The notes under the pieces were generated by a model, which was not told where the DNA came from, made no database searches, and worked only from the letters and a program-made list of their open reading frames with translations. Both the position numbers and the translations under genes were made by a program. A stretch of DNA of 53,010 nucleotides from Gammaproteobacteria bacterium (GTDB lineage: Bacteria > Pseudomonadota > Gammaproteobacteria > Steroidobacterales > Woeseiaceae). The DNA lies in NCBI GenBank assembly GCA_029865385.1, contig JAOUGX010000017.1, positions 1-53,010 of the forward strand, read 5' to 3'. Below, piece by piece: positions 8,612 to 18,444 of this stretch; the first letter of the stretch is position 1; every line of letters begins with the position of its first letter.

Positions 8612-9691
8612 TCAGAAAACGTAGGATATCGTAGCAAAACCCTTGACGACGTTGCGCTCTTCGACCAGCGGACTGGCAACGACCTCGTCGTCCAGTCTCT
8701 CGATCGCGAGATCCATTACGAATTGCCAGTGCTCGGACAACTCCAGGAAAACGCCAAGGCCCAGCTCGTAACTGGTGGTACTGCCCAATGCATAGGCAGG
8801 CCGGCCCGCCGTGGCTGCGGCAAGCGGAACGCCGAAATCGTAGTTGCTCAACTCTTCGCCCAACCAGTTCATCGACAGCTGCGGCACGAACGTGACCGGC
8901 CCGACGGGCACTCCGCGCGACAGGCGGGCGTTCGCCTCCCCGCCGCCAATCCTGTCGAGGACGTCATGCCGGTAAGCGAGGTCCAGTTCGAATCCATTTG
9001 CAATTTCGTATTGCAGGCCCAGGCCGGCCATCAGGGTGCTGTCCCTGTCACCGAGGCCCGACAGGACAAGGCTGTCGGTTTCCTCGTAACTGCCGATTCG
9101 GTACTCGGCCACGGCAGCCAGTCTGAACCTTCCGCTGCCGGCGATACCGTATCGCAATGCCGGTCCGAACCACTGCAAACGTTCACCCACGTAGGTGATA
9201 CCGGGAATCACCTGCGTAACCGACTTGGTTGATCCTACGTATGGGCTGCTGCGGCCCACGACACCTGCGCCGACACCGAGACGCCCTCGCTTGCCGAGTA
9301 ACCGGTACATCTCCATCTCGAGCGGACCGTTGTCCGGCAAGGGCAATTCGAAGCTTGCCCGGACGAAGCTCGGCGGCCCTATAGGCCGGTAGTTGTTCGA
9401 AAAGGCCAGGCGTTCCTTTGGTATACCGATGAAGTTCTTGTCGACCAGGCCGTTGGCATTTTCGTCAAAGTAGACGAACAGCGCGATACGCGCGCCGTTG
9501 ACGTCCGGCAGCAGGTAGTCGCCATCACCCCGTGCCTGCACGACGATTTCCTGCGCCGGGTCACGAAGATCGCTGAAGGTGTCGGGAGAATCGTAGACCT
9601 GGAATACCAGCACGCCTTCGGCAGGCGCGCCGCTGACGCGCACTGTGATCTCCATAGCGTCGATCGTCAAAGGTAACGCCGCCAAGAGCAT
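8612..9691 (-). CDS. Outer membrane protein, DUF2141-like plus MipA/OmpV-like barrel
   Basis: The first ~125 residues after the signal look like a DUF2141-type domain (D-S-P-D-T-F-S-D..., then F-V-Y-F-D-E-N-A-N-G-L-V-D-K-N). The following ~230 residues are alternating amphipathic strands ending in Y-V-F, as in MipA/OmpV-type barrels. The terminal Phe fits the BAM recognition signal. The start is doubtful: from the ATG at 9691 the signal peptide has no basic residue. In-frame codons upstream (ATT ATC AAG TCT GTT TTT GCA, after a TGA) would add I-I-K-S-V-F-A, so initiation at a non-ATG codon near 9712 is plausible. Confidence 0.75.
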   Translation of the reverse strand: MLLAALPLTIDAMEITVRVSGAPAEGVLVFQVYDSPDTFSDLRDPAQEIVVQARGDGDYLLPDVNGARIALFVYFDENANGLVDKNFIGIPKERLAFSNNYRPIGPPSFVRASFELPLPDNGPLEMEMYRLLGKRGRLGVGAGVVGRSSPYVGSTKSVTQVIPGITYVGERLQWFGPALRYGIAGSGRFRLAAVAEYRIGSYEETDSLVLSGLGDRDSTLMAGLGLQYEIANGFELDLAYRHDVLDRIGGGEANARLSRGVPVGPVTFVPQLSMNWLGEELSNYDFGVPLAAATAGRPAYALGSTTSYELGLGVFLELSEHWQFVMDLAIERLDDEVVASPLVEERNVVKGFATISYVF

Positions 9692-9843
9692 TGCAAAAAC
9701 AGACTTGATAATCGTTCATCCCGGTCAGAGCCGGTGGCTACAGGTCACCGGCGATAGATTCATTGAATCAGAGTCGGGCGGCAAGAGGATTGCCGGGCTG
9801 TCACATGATGTTTCATTTTGTAACTGCGTCGACCCTGACAGCA

Positions 9844-10389
9844 CTATTTCATGGCATGGAGATCGTGGCTTACGTAGATGAGCTCATCCACAGGAAAATC
9901 CAGACTCTTCGCTTTATCTACCAATGACGTCAGAACAGGCTCGGGCAGTTCGGGAGATCGCGCCAATATCCATAAGTATGAACGATTCGGACCGGCAACC
10001 AGCGCATACTGGTAGTTTGCGTGATCCAGTTCCAGGATGTTGTAGGCGCCGTAGAACGGTCCGAAAAAAGACACTTTGAGGCGGCCGACATCCGGCGCAT
10101 CGACCAGGTAGGCCTTGCCCGTCGCCTCGTTCCACTCGCCGGCATCCGGGTCGAACCCCCGGTTGACGACCCGCACACCTCCGTCATCCTGCAACGTGTA
10201 GCTTGCCGTTACGTTTGTCAGGCCACGTTCGAAGCGATGATCGAGCCGGGCAATTTCATACCAGCTACCGAGGTAGCGTTCGAGATCGAAATCAGTAACG
10301 GCACTGGTGCCTTCCGGCACACCGGTGCACGACGCAACCAGTGCCAGCGCGGCGATGGCAGCAAGGCGAAAGTTTTTTCGAATAAACAT
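9844..10389 (-). CDS. blc: Outer membrane lipoprotein lipocalin (Blc-like)
   Basis: A 181-residue lipocalin with a lipoprotein signal peptide ending L-V-A-S-C (lipid-modified Cys about residue 21). The lipocalin signature Y-L-G-S-W-Y-E-I-A-R-L-D comes next, then the bacterial Blc motifs N-R-G-F and G-K-A-Y and a W-I-L-A-R-S-P strand. Blc binds lysophospholipids or fatty acids at the outer membrane and responds to envelope stress in enterobacteria (family knowledge). It starts nine bases after the stop of the upstream minus-strand reading frame, so the pair was probably one operon. Confidence 0.9.
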   Translation of the reverse strand: MFIRKNFRLAAIAALALVASCTGVPEGTSAVTDFDLERYLGSWYEIARLDHRFERGLTNVTASYTLQDDGGVRVVNRGFDPDAGEWNEATGKAYLVDAPDVGRLKVSFFGPFYGAYNILELDHANYQYALVAGPNRSYLWILARSPELPEPVLTSLVDKAKSLDFPVDELIYVSHDLHAMK

Positions 10390-10398
10390 TTTCCCAGT

Positions 10399-10962
10399 CT
10401 ATCGTGCGCGACTGATCGAAGACCAGTCCGCGCCCGGATCGAACGAGACATCGTTGGTGAGTACGTAGTCGCCTTTGCCGTTACTGAATACACGATCGTA
10501 GCTGGCCGACATAAGAGAAGTGATTGAACGCGTCGACCGTTGCCAGCGACTACCGCCGGCACTGTAAATCGATTCGATGGAAAAGGCCTGTTGATCGGCC
10601 CGCATCGATGAATCCCCGCTGTCGAAGCTTGCGTAGAACCTGGCCATCGGCGCGTACAGTTTCCTGCGTTTCCCGGTAAGTTCCGGGACCATGCGGGCTT
10701 TGGTGATGCGTATGTCGGTGGCATCGCGATAGGTGGAGAGAATCGAGTTCTGCTGCACCCACTGCCCCCATTCGTCGGCGTTGGCCGGCATTGGCCGGTT
10801 CAAAAGGCCACTGGCCCGATTCACACTGCCCGGCAGAGCCGGCTGCGGATTCTGCCGATAGCCGCCCGATACTCCCGTGTCATTGCCGTAGGTCTCCTGG
10901 TACACCAGCCGGTAGTGCCGGCAGGGACACGAGCATTCATTGCGACATAATACAACCTGCAT
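10399..10962 (-). CDS. Hypothetical protein, probably truncated at its 5' end
   Basis: I do not recognise this family. The frame is open for 187 codons. From about residue 16 onward the composition looks like real protein (D-A-T-D-I-R-I-T-K-A-R-M-V-P-E-L, then F-S-I-E-S-I-Y-S-A-G-G-S). It ends nine bases before the lipocalin start. The first ~11 codons lie antisense to the glucanotransferase remnant and are Cys-rich junk-like sequence. The native start was probably lost at a rearrangement junction near 10925, or translation begins at an internal ATG (10791, M-P-A-N-A-D-E-W). It has no signal peptide, membrane span or known motif. Confidence 0.45.
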   Translation of the reverse strand: MQVVLCRNECSCPCRHYRLVYQETYGNDTGVSGGYRQNPQPALPGSVNRASGLLNRPMPANADEWGQWVQQNSILSTYRDATDIRITKARMVPELTGKRRKLYAPMARFYASFDSGDSSMRADQQAFSIESIYSAGGSRWQRSTRSITSLMSASYDRVFSNGKGDYVLTNDVSFDPGADWSSISRAR

Positions 10963-11189
10963 TCAAGTCGCTGGCGTGACTTGCGATTGCAACGATGCGG
11001 GATTACCTTGGTCCGGGGTCGGAAGCGCGCCTCAACAAGCCAGGCAGAACGGACAGGTACTGGCGATGGCGACTCCAGGAGAAGCAAAAAAATGACGCAT
11101 TGCTCGCAGATGTTCACAAAGCCATTTGGCTTGCGGACCGGGATTCCCGAGTTGCGGCGAAAATGGGCCCGCCATTCGTGTCACAATGA
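10929..11189 (+). pseudogene. malQ: C-terminal remnant of 4-alpha-glucanotransferase (GH77)
   Basis: The + strand encodes a recognisable GH77 C-terminus: I-H-C-D-I-I-Q-P-A-F-K-S-L-A, an in-frame TGA (10977-10979), then L-A-I-A-T-M-R-D-Y-L-G. It continues G-S-E-A-R-L-N-K-P-G and Y-W-R-W-R-L and stops at 11187. In intact GH77 enzymes this block reads as D-L-I-R...Q-D-x-L-G-L-G-S-E-A-R-M-N-x-P-G...W-x-W-R. About 85 of ~500+ codons remain, so it cannot be active. It sits 45 bases before glgC, as expected if malQ once headed the glycogen operon. Confidence 0.75.
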
Positions 11190-11234
11190 AGCACGCCTTC
11201 CATGCCACGACGAACATAAAAAGAGAGTTGCGCG

Positions 11235-12518
11235 ATGGCTGAAAAAAAAGAGATTTCCGACTCCCGCTTCGTAAGCCGGTTTACTCGCGAAACAATGGCG
11301 CTGATTCTGGCGGGCGGACAGGGAACCCGGCTGTACGAACTGACCGAGTGGCGGGCCAAGCCGGCACTCTATTTCGGCGGCAAGTACCGCATCATCGATT
11401 TTCCGCTTTCGAATTGCATCAACTCCGGCATACGCCGAATCGGCGTACTGACACAGTACAAAGCGCACTCACTGATTCGCCACCTTGTACACGGCTGGTC
11501 GTGGTTCAAGGCCAGTCATCGGGAGTTCGTCGATATATTGCCGGCATCACAGCGCGTCGGCGGCGAATGGTATCGTGGTACCGCAGATGCGGTTTATCAG
11601 AATCTCGATATCGTACGCACGCACAGACCCCGATTCGTGCTGATACTCGCCGGCGATCACGTCTACAAAATGGATTACGGCCCGTTTATCGTCGCGCATG
11701 CGAAAAGCCACGCCGACATGACCGTCTGTTGCCTGGAGGTACCAATCGCAGAAGCGGCAGGCGCACTCGGCGTCATGACCGTCGACGAAAGCGGCCGGGT
11801 AATCGCTTTCGACGAGAAGCCGGAAAAACCCACGCCAATTCCCGGCCGGGACGACGTCTGCCTCGCATCAATGGGCAACTATGTCTGGAACACCGACTTT
11901 CTTTACGAGCAGGTAATCAAGGACGCGGATACACCCGGAACACAACACGACTTCGGCAAGAACATCATTCCTTCGATCATCAATAAATACCATGTGCAGG
12001 CGTTTCCATTTCGCGATGTCGAAACCGACGCACAGGCCTATTGGCGGGACGTCGGTACGCTTGACGCTTTCTGGGAAGCCAACATGGAACTCGTGAGCGT
12101 TACGCCACAGCTGAACCTGTACGACGAGCAATGGCCAATTCACACCTATCAACGACAGGCACCGCCGGCCAAGTTCGTATTTGACGATCCGGGTCGGCGC
12201 GGCGAGGCGATTCAATCCATGGTTTCGGGCGGATGCATAGTGTCCGGGGCGCAGGTCCGAATGTCCTTGCTGTTTTCAAACTGTCATGTCGACGCTCGCA
12301 GCCAGATCAGCCAGTCGCTGCTTCTGCCGGATGTCATTGTCGGCAAGAACTGCCGTATCAATCGGGCGATCATTGATAGAGGTGCCGTAATCGGAGACGA
12401 TACCGTCATTGGCGAGAATGCAGATGATGATCGAGCGCGAAACTTTCGCGTTACGGACAGCGGGCTAACCCTGGTTACGCCTGATATGCTCGGACAGCAG
12501 ATGCACATGACCCGATAA
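11235..12518 (+). CDS. glgC: Glucose-1-phosphate adenylyltransferase
   Basis: This enzyme makes ADP-glucose from ATP and glucose-1-phosphate, the committed step of bacterial glycogen synthesis in the cytoplasm. The 427-residue product has the pyrophosphorylase motif A-G-G-Q-G-T-R-L near residue 22. It also has P-L-S-N-C-I-N-S-G, the [12 protein letters not shown] substrate loop, the F-D-E-K-P-E-K-P sugar-phosphate lysine motif, and C-terminal left-handed beta-helix repeats ([15 protein letters not shown]). Length agrees with enterobacterial GlgC (~431). AAGAGAG precedes the ATG. It is the first intact gene of the glycogen/ATP-grasp cluster. Confidence 0.97.
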   Translation: MAEKKEISDSRFVSRFTRETMALILAGGQGTRLYELTEWRAKPALYFGGKYRIIDFPLSNCINSGIRRIGVLTQYKAHSLIRHLVHGWSWFKASHREFVDILPASQRVGGEWYRGTADAVYQNLDIVRTHRPRFVLILAGDHVYKMDYGPFIVAHAKSHADMTVCCLEVPIAEAAGALGVMTVDESGRVIAFDEKPEKPTPIPGRDDVCLASMGNYVWNTDFLYEQVIKDADTPGTQHDFGKNIIPSIINKYHVQAFPFRDVETDAQAYWRDVGTLDAFWEANMELVSVTPQLNLYDEQWPIHTYQRQAPPAKFVFDDPGRRGEAIQSMVSGGCIVSGAQVRMSLLFSNCHVDARSQISQSLLLPDVIVGKNCRINRAIIDRGAVIGDDTVIGENADDDRARNFRVTDSGLTLVTPDMLGQQMHMTR

Positions 12519-12578
12519 CAGCAACCTTTTCAGAAAACTCCATAACGCACATTGCTGCGCTCCGACGGAAAAAGACCA

Positions 12579-15083
12579 GTGCCTCCAACCGATGACGATG
12601 CTGCCGAAACCGGCAGCTTCAACATGACAAAGACACGCGCCTTGTCGATGACGGCGCAGGCCATTTACGACGACATCAAGCACTACTTCTGGCGCACCAT
12701 GGGGCGGCGTACGATTCATTTGCGGCAGCCTTTCCTGTTTCAGTCCGTTGTGCTGGCCACCAGGGACCGGCTCATGGAGCGCCGCAACAACGTTCGCAAC
12801 GCCGCCCAGCGCAGCGGGCACCGACAAACCTATTACCTGTCGCTCGAATACCTGATGGGTAGACTGCTTCGCAACGCGCTGCAAAGCCTCGGCATTGAAA
12901 ACGAGACCGGCGCGGCGCTCGGTCATCTTGGGATCGAACTCGAGGACATTTACGACCGTGAGCACGATGCCGGACTCGGAAACGGCGGCCTTGGCCGTCT
13001 CGCCGCCTGCTTCCTCGACAGTTGTGCGACTCTGCGACTGCCGGTGCTTGGATACGGTATTCGCTATCACTACGGCATGTTCCGCCAGCGTATTCAGGAC
13101 GGCTACCAGTTCGAGGAACCGGACGACTGGCTGCGCGAAGGGTTTCCCTGGGAAGTTCGCCGCATCGAGTTGACGAAAACCATCAAGTTCGGTGGACGCA
13201 GCGTCGCCTATACCGACGAAAAAGGGGAGCTGCGTCACAACTGGACTGACACGCATGACGTACTGGCGATTCCATACGACATCCTGATCCCGGGCTTTCG
13301 CAATGATCACGTCAACACCCTGCGCCTCTGGTCCGCGGCGGCAACGGACGAGTTCGATCTCGACGAATTCAATGCCGGGAGCTACGCAGACGCCGTGGCT
13401 GCCAAAAATGCGGCGGAGAACATCACGATGGTGTTATACCCGAACGCGAACTCCGAAGCCGGCCAGGAGCTGCGATTGCGGCAGCAGTATTTCCTGTCTT
13501 CGGCGAGCCTCCAGGACACTTTGCGTCGCTGGGTCTCGCGCCACGGCGACGATCTCAGCCGATTTGCCGAACTGAATTGCTTCCAGCTGAACGACACACA
13601 CCCGGCCATGGCTGTGCCGGAACTGATGCGTTTGTTGATGGACGAGCACGGACTCAGCTGGGAGGCGGCCTGGAATATCACTAACAGAACCATGGCGTAC
13701 ACCAACCACACGCTGCTGCCGGAAGCGCTCGAGCAATGGCCGGCCGAGACTTTCGCGCGCCTGTTGCCGCGCCTGCTGGACATCATCCACGAAATCAACG
13801 CGCGGCTTCTCGCTGCAGTCGCCGAACGCTGGCCCGGCGACCAGCAGCGCCTGAACAGGATGTCGCTGGTCAGCAATGACTCGACGCCGATGCTGCGCAT
13901 GGCGCATCTTGCGATCGCCGGCAGCTTTTCGGTAAACGGTGTTGCCAAACTGCATTCGAAGCTGTTGTGCGAAGGGCTTTTCCGCGATTTTGCCGAACTG
14001 TGGCCGGAGAAATTCAACAACAAGACGAACGGTGTCACACAGCGGCGCTGGCTTGCGGCCTGCAACCCGGGACTTGCCGCAACCATCGATTCAAAGATCA
14101 GCGAGGACTGGATCACCGACCTGGATCGGTTGCAGCAGCTCACGGCATTCGCCGATGACAGCGAATTTCAGAAGCGTTGGCGCGCCGTGAAACACGGCAA
14201 CAAATTTCGCCTTGCCGGCCTCGTTGAGGCAAAGACCGGCATCGCGATCAGTGCCGACGCGATGTTCGACGTTCAGGTCAAACGAATCCACGAGTACAAG
14301 CGGCAGCTGCTGAATCTCTTGCACGTAATTCACCTTTACGACCGCATCTGTCGCGGCGACGGTGAAAACCTGGTGCCGAGAGTCGTGCTCATTGGCGGCA
14401 AGGCAGCTCCAGGCTACGTCATGGCGAAGCACATCATAAAATGTATCGGCGACGTCGCCCGTGTAGTCAACTCGAACCCGGCGACGGAAGGTCGCCTGAG
14501 GCTGGTGTTTTTCCCTGATTACAACGTTTCGGCGATGGAGTGCATTTGCCCGGCCGCCGACCTGTCCGAGCAGATTTCGACAGCCGGCAAGGAGGCCTCG
14601 GGAACGGGCAACATGAAGTTCATGACCAACGGCGCCGTTACCATTGGCACGCTCGACGGTGCCAACGTCGAAATACTGGAGGCTGTCGGGGAGGAGAACT
14701 TTTTCCTGTTCGGCCTGACCGTGGAAGAGATTGCAACGCTTCGACCGATATACGAACCGTCGTCCTTTATCGACAAGGACGAAGACTTCCTCAGGGTCAT
14801 GACTCTGCTTCGCGACAAGCATTTCTCGGGCAACGATACGGCGGCGCTCGACGCGATCCTGCACTCGATACAGAATCCGCACGATCCGTGGATGACGGCG
14901 GCCGATTTCCGCAGTTTCGTTGACGCACAGCAGCGTGCCGAAGCCGCCTACCGGAATGTCGGGCAATGGACGAAGATGAGCATCCTGAATACCGCGGCAG
15001 CGGGGCGATTCTCGAGTGACCGGACCATCCTCGACTACAACAGGGATATTTGGCGCCTGACGCCAATTGATCTCGAAGCCTGA
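12579..15083 (+). CDS. glgP: Glycogen phosphorylase
   Basis: A GT35 phosphorylase that releases glucose-1-phosphate from glycogen ends. The PLP-binding lysine is in G-T-G-N-M-K-F (about residue 680), followed by N-G-A-V-T-I-G-T-L-D-G-A-N-V-E. Other family blocks include Y-Y-L-S-L-E-Y-L-M-G-R, N-D-T-H-P-A-M-A and K-R-I-H-E-Y-K-R-Q. The start is uncertain: TTG 12552, GTG 12579 and ATG 12624 are in frame. I prefer the GTG, which has GGAAAAAG upstream and gives 834 residues, close to the family's ~815. Its stop overlaps the glgX start by one base. Confidence 0.95.
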   Translation: MPPTDDDAAETGSFNMTKTRALSMTAQAIYDDIKHYFWRTMGRRTIHLRQPFLFQSVVLATRDRLMERRNNVRNAAQRSGHRQTYYLSLEYLMGRLLRNALQSLGIENETGAALGHLGIELEDIYDREHDAGLGNGGLGRLAACFLDSCATLRLPVLGYGIRYHYGMFRQRIQDGYQFEEPDDWLREGFPWEVRRIELTKTIKFGGRSVAYTDEKGELRHNWTDTHDVLAIPYDILIPGFRNDHVNTLRLWSAAATDEFDLDEFNAGSYADAVAAKNAAENITMVLYPNANSEAGQELRLRQQYFLSSASLQDTLRRWVSRHGDDLSRFAELNCFQLNDTHPAMAVPELMRLLMDEHGLSWEAAWNITNRTMAYTNHTLLPEALEQWPAETFARLLPRLLDIIHEINARLLAAVAERWPGDQQRLNRMSLVSNDSTPMLRMAHLAIAGSFSVNGVAKLHSKLLCEGLFRDFAELWPEKFNNKTNGVTQRRWLAACNPGLAATIDSKISEDWITDLDRLQQLTAFADDSEFQKRWRAVKHGNKFRLAGLVEAKTGIAISADAMFDVQVKRIHEYKRQLLNLLHVIHLYDRICRGDGENLVPRVVLIGGKAAPGYVMAKHIIKCIGDVARVVNSNPATEGRLRLVFFPDYNVSAMECICPAADLSEQISTAGKEASGTGNMKFMTNGAVTIGTLDGANVEILEAVGEENFFLFGLTVEEIATLRPIYEPSSFIDKDEDFLRVMTLLRDKHFSGNDTAALDAILHSIQNPHDPWMTAADFRSFVDAQQRAEAAYRNVGQWTKMSILNTAAAGRFSSDRTILDYNRDIWRLTPIDLEA

Positions 15084-17155
15084 TGATCGAGACCGGCCGA
15101 CCCGAACCGCTGGGCGCGAGCTTTGACGGAGACGGCGTCAATTTTGCGCTGTTCTCGGATGCCGCCAACGCTGTCGAGCTCTGTCTGTTCGATGCCAACG
15201 ATCATGAACGCCGCGGACAGTTCCTCGAAGACCGTGGTGATGGCACCTGGTGCGGTTACGTTCCCGGTTGTTTGCCGGGACAACGCTATGGCTATCGGGT
15301 ACACGGTCAGTATGACGTCGAACAAGGACTTCGCTGCAACCCGCACAAGCTGTTGATAGATCCGTACGCGCGGGAGCTCCGTGGCCGATTCCGCTGGTCA
15401 CCGGAGCTGTTCGACTTCGTGAGCGACGTCGATGACTGGCGCATCAACGAACAGGACAGCGCCGGTTCGGTGCCGCGCTGCGTTGTAAGCGAGCCGGCTT
15501 CGCCGCTTTCGAAAGGTCCCGCGATACCCTGGGCCGACACGATCATTTACGAACTGAACGTTCGCGGCTTCACTATGCTGCATCCCGATGTGCCGCAAGC
15601 GGATCGCGGAAAGTTTTCCGGCATGAGCAACGGCAAAGTGCTGTCCTATCTCAAGGCACTCGGCATCACCGCTGTCGAGATCATGCCGGTACAGGCTTTT
15701 ATCGACGAGACCTTCCTGGCCAGGCGCGGCCTCAGGAACTTCTGGGGTTACAACACGCTGAACTTTTTCGTGCCGGCCGGCCGTTACGCGAAAGTCGATC
15801 CTCGTGCCGAGTTCTGCAACATGATCAACGCGATTCATGATGCGGGTCTCGAGGTGTTCATGGACGTCGTCTACAACCACAGTGCCGAAGGCGGTAAACC
15901 GGGCCCCACGCTGAGCTTTCGCGGCATAGACAACCTGTCCTACTACCGTACCGAGACCGACAGGCCCGGCGAGTACGTCAACGACACCGGCTGTGGCAAT
16001 ACGCTCAACGTCGATCATCCGCGCGTTCAGGAATTGATTCTGCTCAACCTCAGGTACTGGTCGGCAGAGATGGGTGTCGACGGCTTTCGCTTCGACCTGG
16101 CATCGGTGCTCGGCCGCGGCGCACGGGGCTTCGATGCGCAGCATCCCTTATTAAAGGCTATCGAAAGCGATGCATCGCTCTCGTCCTGCAAGTTCATTGC
16201 CGAACCCTGGGACCTGGCTCACGATGGTTACCAGCTGGGGAGTTTTCCCGCGTCCTGGGCCGAATGGAATGACAAGTACCGTGACTCGCTGCGACGCTAT
16301 TGGCGAGGTGATACGAACGAAGCGGCGGAACTGGGGCGTCGCATGCTCGGTTCTGCAGATGTCTTTGAAAAAAGCGGTAAATCACCCTGGACCAGTATTA
16401 ACCTGGTGACTGCGCACGACGGGTTTACACTCAATGACCTTGTCAGTTACGAGCAACGTCACAACCATGCGAATGGAGAAGACAACGCCGATGGTCATCG
16501 ACACAACTTCAGTTGCAACTACGGCGTTGAAGGGCCAACGTCCGACGCAGCAATTCTCGCGTTGCGCCGAAAACACCGCCTGAACCTTTTGGCGACATTG
16601 CTGTTCTCGCAGGGAACTCCGATGCTGCTGGCCGGCGACGAGTTCGGCAATTCACAGCACGGCAACAATAACGCTTACGCCCAGGACAACGAGACCGGCT
16701 GGCTTGCCTGGTCCGGTCTGGCCTCCGATCCCGCGTTTGCAGAAGCGGTGCGCCTGCTGATCCGGCTGCGCCGCGACATGCCGCAATTCCGCCAAGCGGA
16801 TTTTCTGCACGGGCAAAAATTTAACAGGCAGGATGTACAGGACGTAGCCTGGTTCAGGCCCGACGGCGATGTGATGCTGGCGAATGATTGGGATAAAGCT
16901 CAGGCCCTGTACGTTTGCTTTGCCAGGGCCGATGAATTCGGGACACTTCAGATTGCAGCGTTACTCATGAATCCGGCGATCATTGAATGCACCTTCACAC
17001 TGCCGGACTACAGAGAACGCTCGGAATGGCTGACTCGTTTTTCAAGTGACGCAACTGTCCAGTCGCGAACGGACAGGCTGCGTATGACGGTTCCCGACAG
17101 GTCCGTCGTCATGCTGGAACTTCCCCGTTTCTGTGACGGCAATACGTCAACCTGA
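15083..17155 (+). CDS. glgX: Glycogen debranching enzyme (GH13_11)
   Basis: This isoamylase-type enzyme hydrolyses alpha-1,6 branches of phosphorylase-limit glycogen. The 690-residue protein has an N-terminal CBM48-like domain (G-V-N-F-A-L-F-S) and the GH13 barrel. The nucleophile is Asp338 in G-F-R-F-D-L, the acid/base Glu374 in I-A-E-P-W-D, and a third acid lies in T-A-H-D-G-F-T. Length and catalytic positions are close to E. coli GlgX. ATG overlaps the glgP TGA (TGATG), so glgP and glgX are translationally coupled. The two act in sequence in glycogen breakdown. Confidence 0.96.
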   Translation: MIETGRPEPLGASFDGDGVNFALFSDAANAVELCLFDANDHERRGQFLEDRGDGTWCGYVPGCLPGQRYGYRVHGQYDVEQGLRCNPHKLLIDPYARELRGRFRWSPELFDFVSDVDDWRINEQDSAGSVPRCVVSEPASPLSKGPAIPWADTIIYELNVRGFTMLHPDVPQADRGKFSGMSNGKVLSYLKALGITAVEIMPVQAFIDETFLARRGLRNFWGYNTLNFFVPAGRYAKVDPRAEFCNMINAIHDAGLEVFMDVVYNHSAEGGKPGPTLSFRGIDNLSYYRTETDRPGEYVNDTGCGNTLNVDHPRVQELILLNLRYWSAEMGVDGFRFDLASVLGRGARGFDAQHPLLKAIESDASLSSCKFIAEPWDLAHDGYQLGSFPASWAEWNDKYRDSLRRYWRGDTNEAAELGRRMLGSADVFEKSGKSPWTSINLVTAHDGFTLNDLVSYEQRHNHANGEDNADGHRHNFSCNYGVEGPTSDAAILALRRKHRLNLLATLLFSQGTPMLLAGDEFGNSQHGNNNAYAQDNETGWLAWSGLASDPAFAEAVRLLIRLRRDMPQFRQADFLHGQKFNRQDVQDVAWFRPDGDVMLANDWDKAQALYVCFARADEFGTLQIAALLMNPAIIECTFTLPDYRERSEWLTRFSSDATVQSRTDRLRMTVPDRSVVMLELPRFCDGNTST

Positions 17156-17201
17156 TATTGTAGCGACACCACTCGACGCAGTTTCCCTGGAAGATGAACC
17201 C

Positions 17202-18431
17202 GTGCAGGCAAAGCAACACGTCATTTTTGCAGCGCCCTTCTTCATGGACGCTACGCTGGCCTTCATCAATGGTGCCGCACAACTTCCGGGAATCAACCTG
17301 ACGGTTGTCAGCCAGGACCCGCAAGAAAAGATCCCCGAGAAGATTCGCCACAGGCTGGCCGGACATTGGCGCATCGACGACGGGCTCGACCCGCAACAGC
17401 TGGTAGACGGCGCCCGCGCTCTTGCCGGTCGATTCGGCAGGCCCAAGCGCTACATCGCAACCCTCGAGCAATTGCAGGTACCGCTGGCCGAGGCGCGCGA
17501 AGCCCTTGGAATCACGGGGCTCGGCGTTACGGCTGCCCGGCAGTTTCGCGACAAGGCCTTGATGAAGACGGTGCTGAGCAAGGCCGGCGTGCCATGCGCG
17601 CGCCACGCGCTGGTCGGTACACGCGACGCGGCGGAGTCTTTCGCGAAGCAGGTCGGCTTTCCGCTGGTCGTAAAGCCGCCCGCCGGCGCCGGCGGAAAAG
17701 GCACCTACCGGCTGGACAGCAATAACGACCTCGACAAGTTCCTGGACAGCTTTCCTCCCGATCCGCGAGCGCCGGCGCTTTACGAAGAATTCGTTCACGG
17801 CACCGAATACTCTTTCGACAGTGTCGTGATTGCCGGCCAGCCGGTGTGGCACTCGATATCCCGCTACATGCCATCGCCGCTCGAAGTATTGAAAAACGAC
17901 TGGATACAGTGGTGCGTGATGTTGCCGCGTGATATCGGCGGGCCGGAGTTCGATCCGATTCGCAAGGCAGCGTTTGGCGGCGTTCGTGCTCTGGGTCTGG
18001 AGACCGGCCTGAGCCACATGGAATGGTTCCGTTTGCAGAACAACCGCATCGCGATTTCGGAAGTCGGTGCGCGTCCGCCCGGCGCACAGTTCACGTCGCT
18101 CCTGTCGTATGCGCATGACATGGACTTCTACCGTGCCTGGCCGAAGCTGATGGTATTCGACGAGTTTGATGTGCCGCAGCGTCGCTATGCAGCAGGGGCG
18201 GCCTACATTCGCGGCCAGGGCCGCGGCCGCATTCGTCGAATCCATGGCCTGGGCGAAGCGCAACGCCGCTTCGGCTCACTCGTCGTCGAGGCGAAATTGC
18301 CGCAGGAAGGACAGGCGCCATCCGACAGCTACGAGGGCGACGGCTATATTATCGTCCGCCACCCGGAAACCGGCGTCGTGGAAAACGCATTGACGGAAAT
18401 CGTAAAGCTTATCCGCGTCGAGTTGTCCTGA
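17202..18431 (+). CDS. ATP-grasp ligase 1 (E-x-G-A-R-P-P-G type)
   Basis: A probable carboxylate-amine ligase. The pre-grasp domain starts H-V-I-F-A-A-P-F. The grasp domain shows D-K-A-L-M-K, the ATP-binding lysine in L-V-V-K-P-P-A-G-A-G-G-K-G-T, the E-E-F motif in Y-E-E-F-V-H-G-T-E-Y-S-F-D, and the metal site in I-S-E-V-G-A-R-P-P-G-A-Q, where Gly replaces the commoner Asn. Frame is open from GTG 17133, inside glgX. GTG 17202 is preferred because GGAAG sits eight bases upstream and the product then starts like its two relatives at 22517-23734 and 25290-26510. It lies between glgX and the S51-like gene, 13 bases from the latter. Substrates unknown. Confidence 0.88.
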   Translation: MQAKQHVIFAAPFFMDATLAFINGAAQLPGINLTVVSQDPQEKIPEKIRHRLAGHWRIDDGLDPQQLVDGARALAGRFGRPKRYIATLEQLQVPLAEAREALGITGLGVTAARQFRDKALMKTVLSKAGVPCARHALVGTRDAAESFAKQVGFPLVVKPPAGAGGKGTYRLDSNNDLDKFLDSFPPDPRAPALYEEFVHGTEYSFDSVVIAGQPVWHSISRYMPSPLEVLKNDWIQWCVMLPRDIGGPEFDPIRKAAFGGVRALGLETGLSHMEWFRLQNNRIAISEVGARPPGAQFTSLLSYAHDMDFYRAWPKLMVFDEFDVPQRRYAAGAAYIRGQGRGRIRRIHGLGEAQRRFGSLVVEAKLPQEGQAPSDSYEGDGYIIVRHPETGVVENALTEIVKLIRVELS

Positions 18432-18444
18432 AAAAAAGAAGCTG

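Noticed and set aside
7829-9232. Long plus-strand frame of 467 codons
   Set aside because: It lies opposite the epimerase and outer membrane protein genes, whose proteins have clear family motifs. Its own composition has no motif or sensible start.
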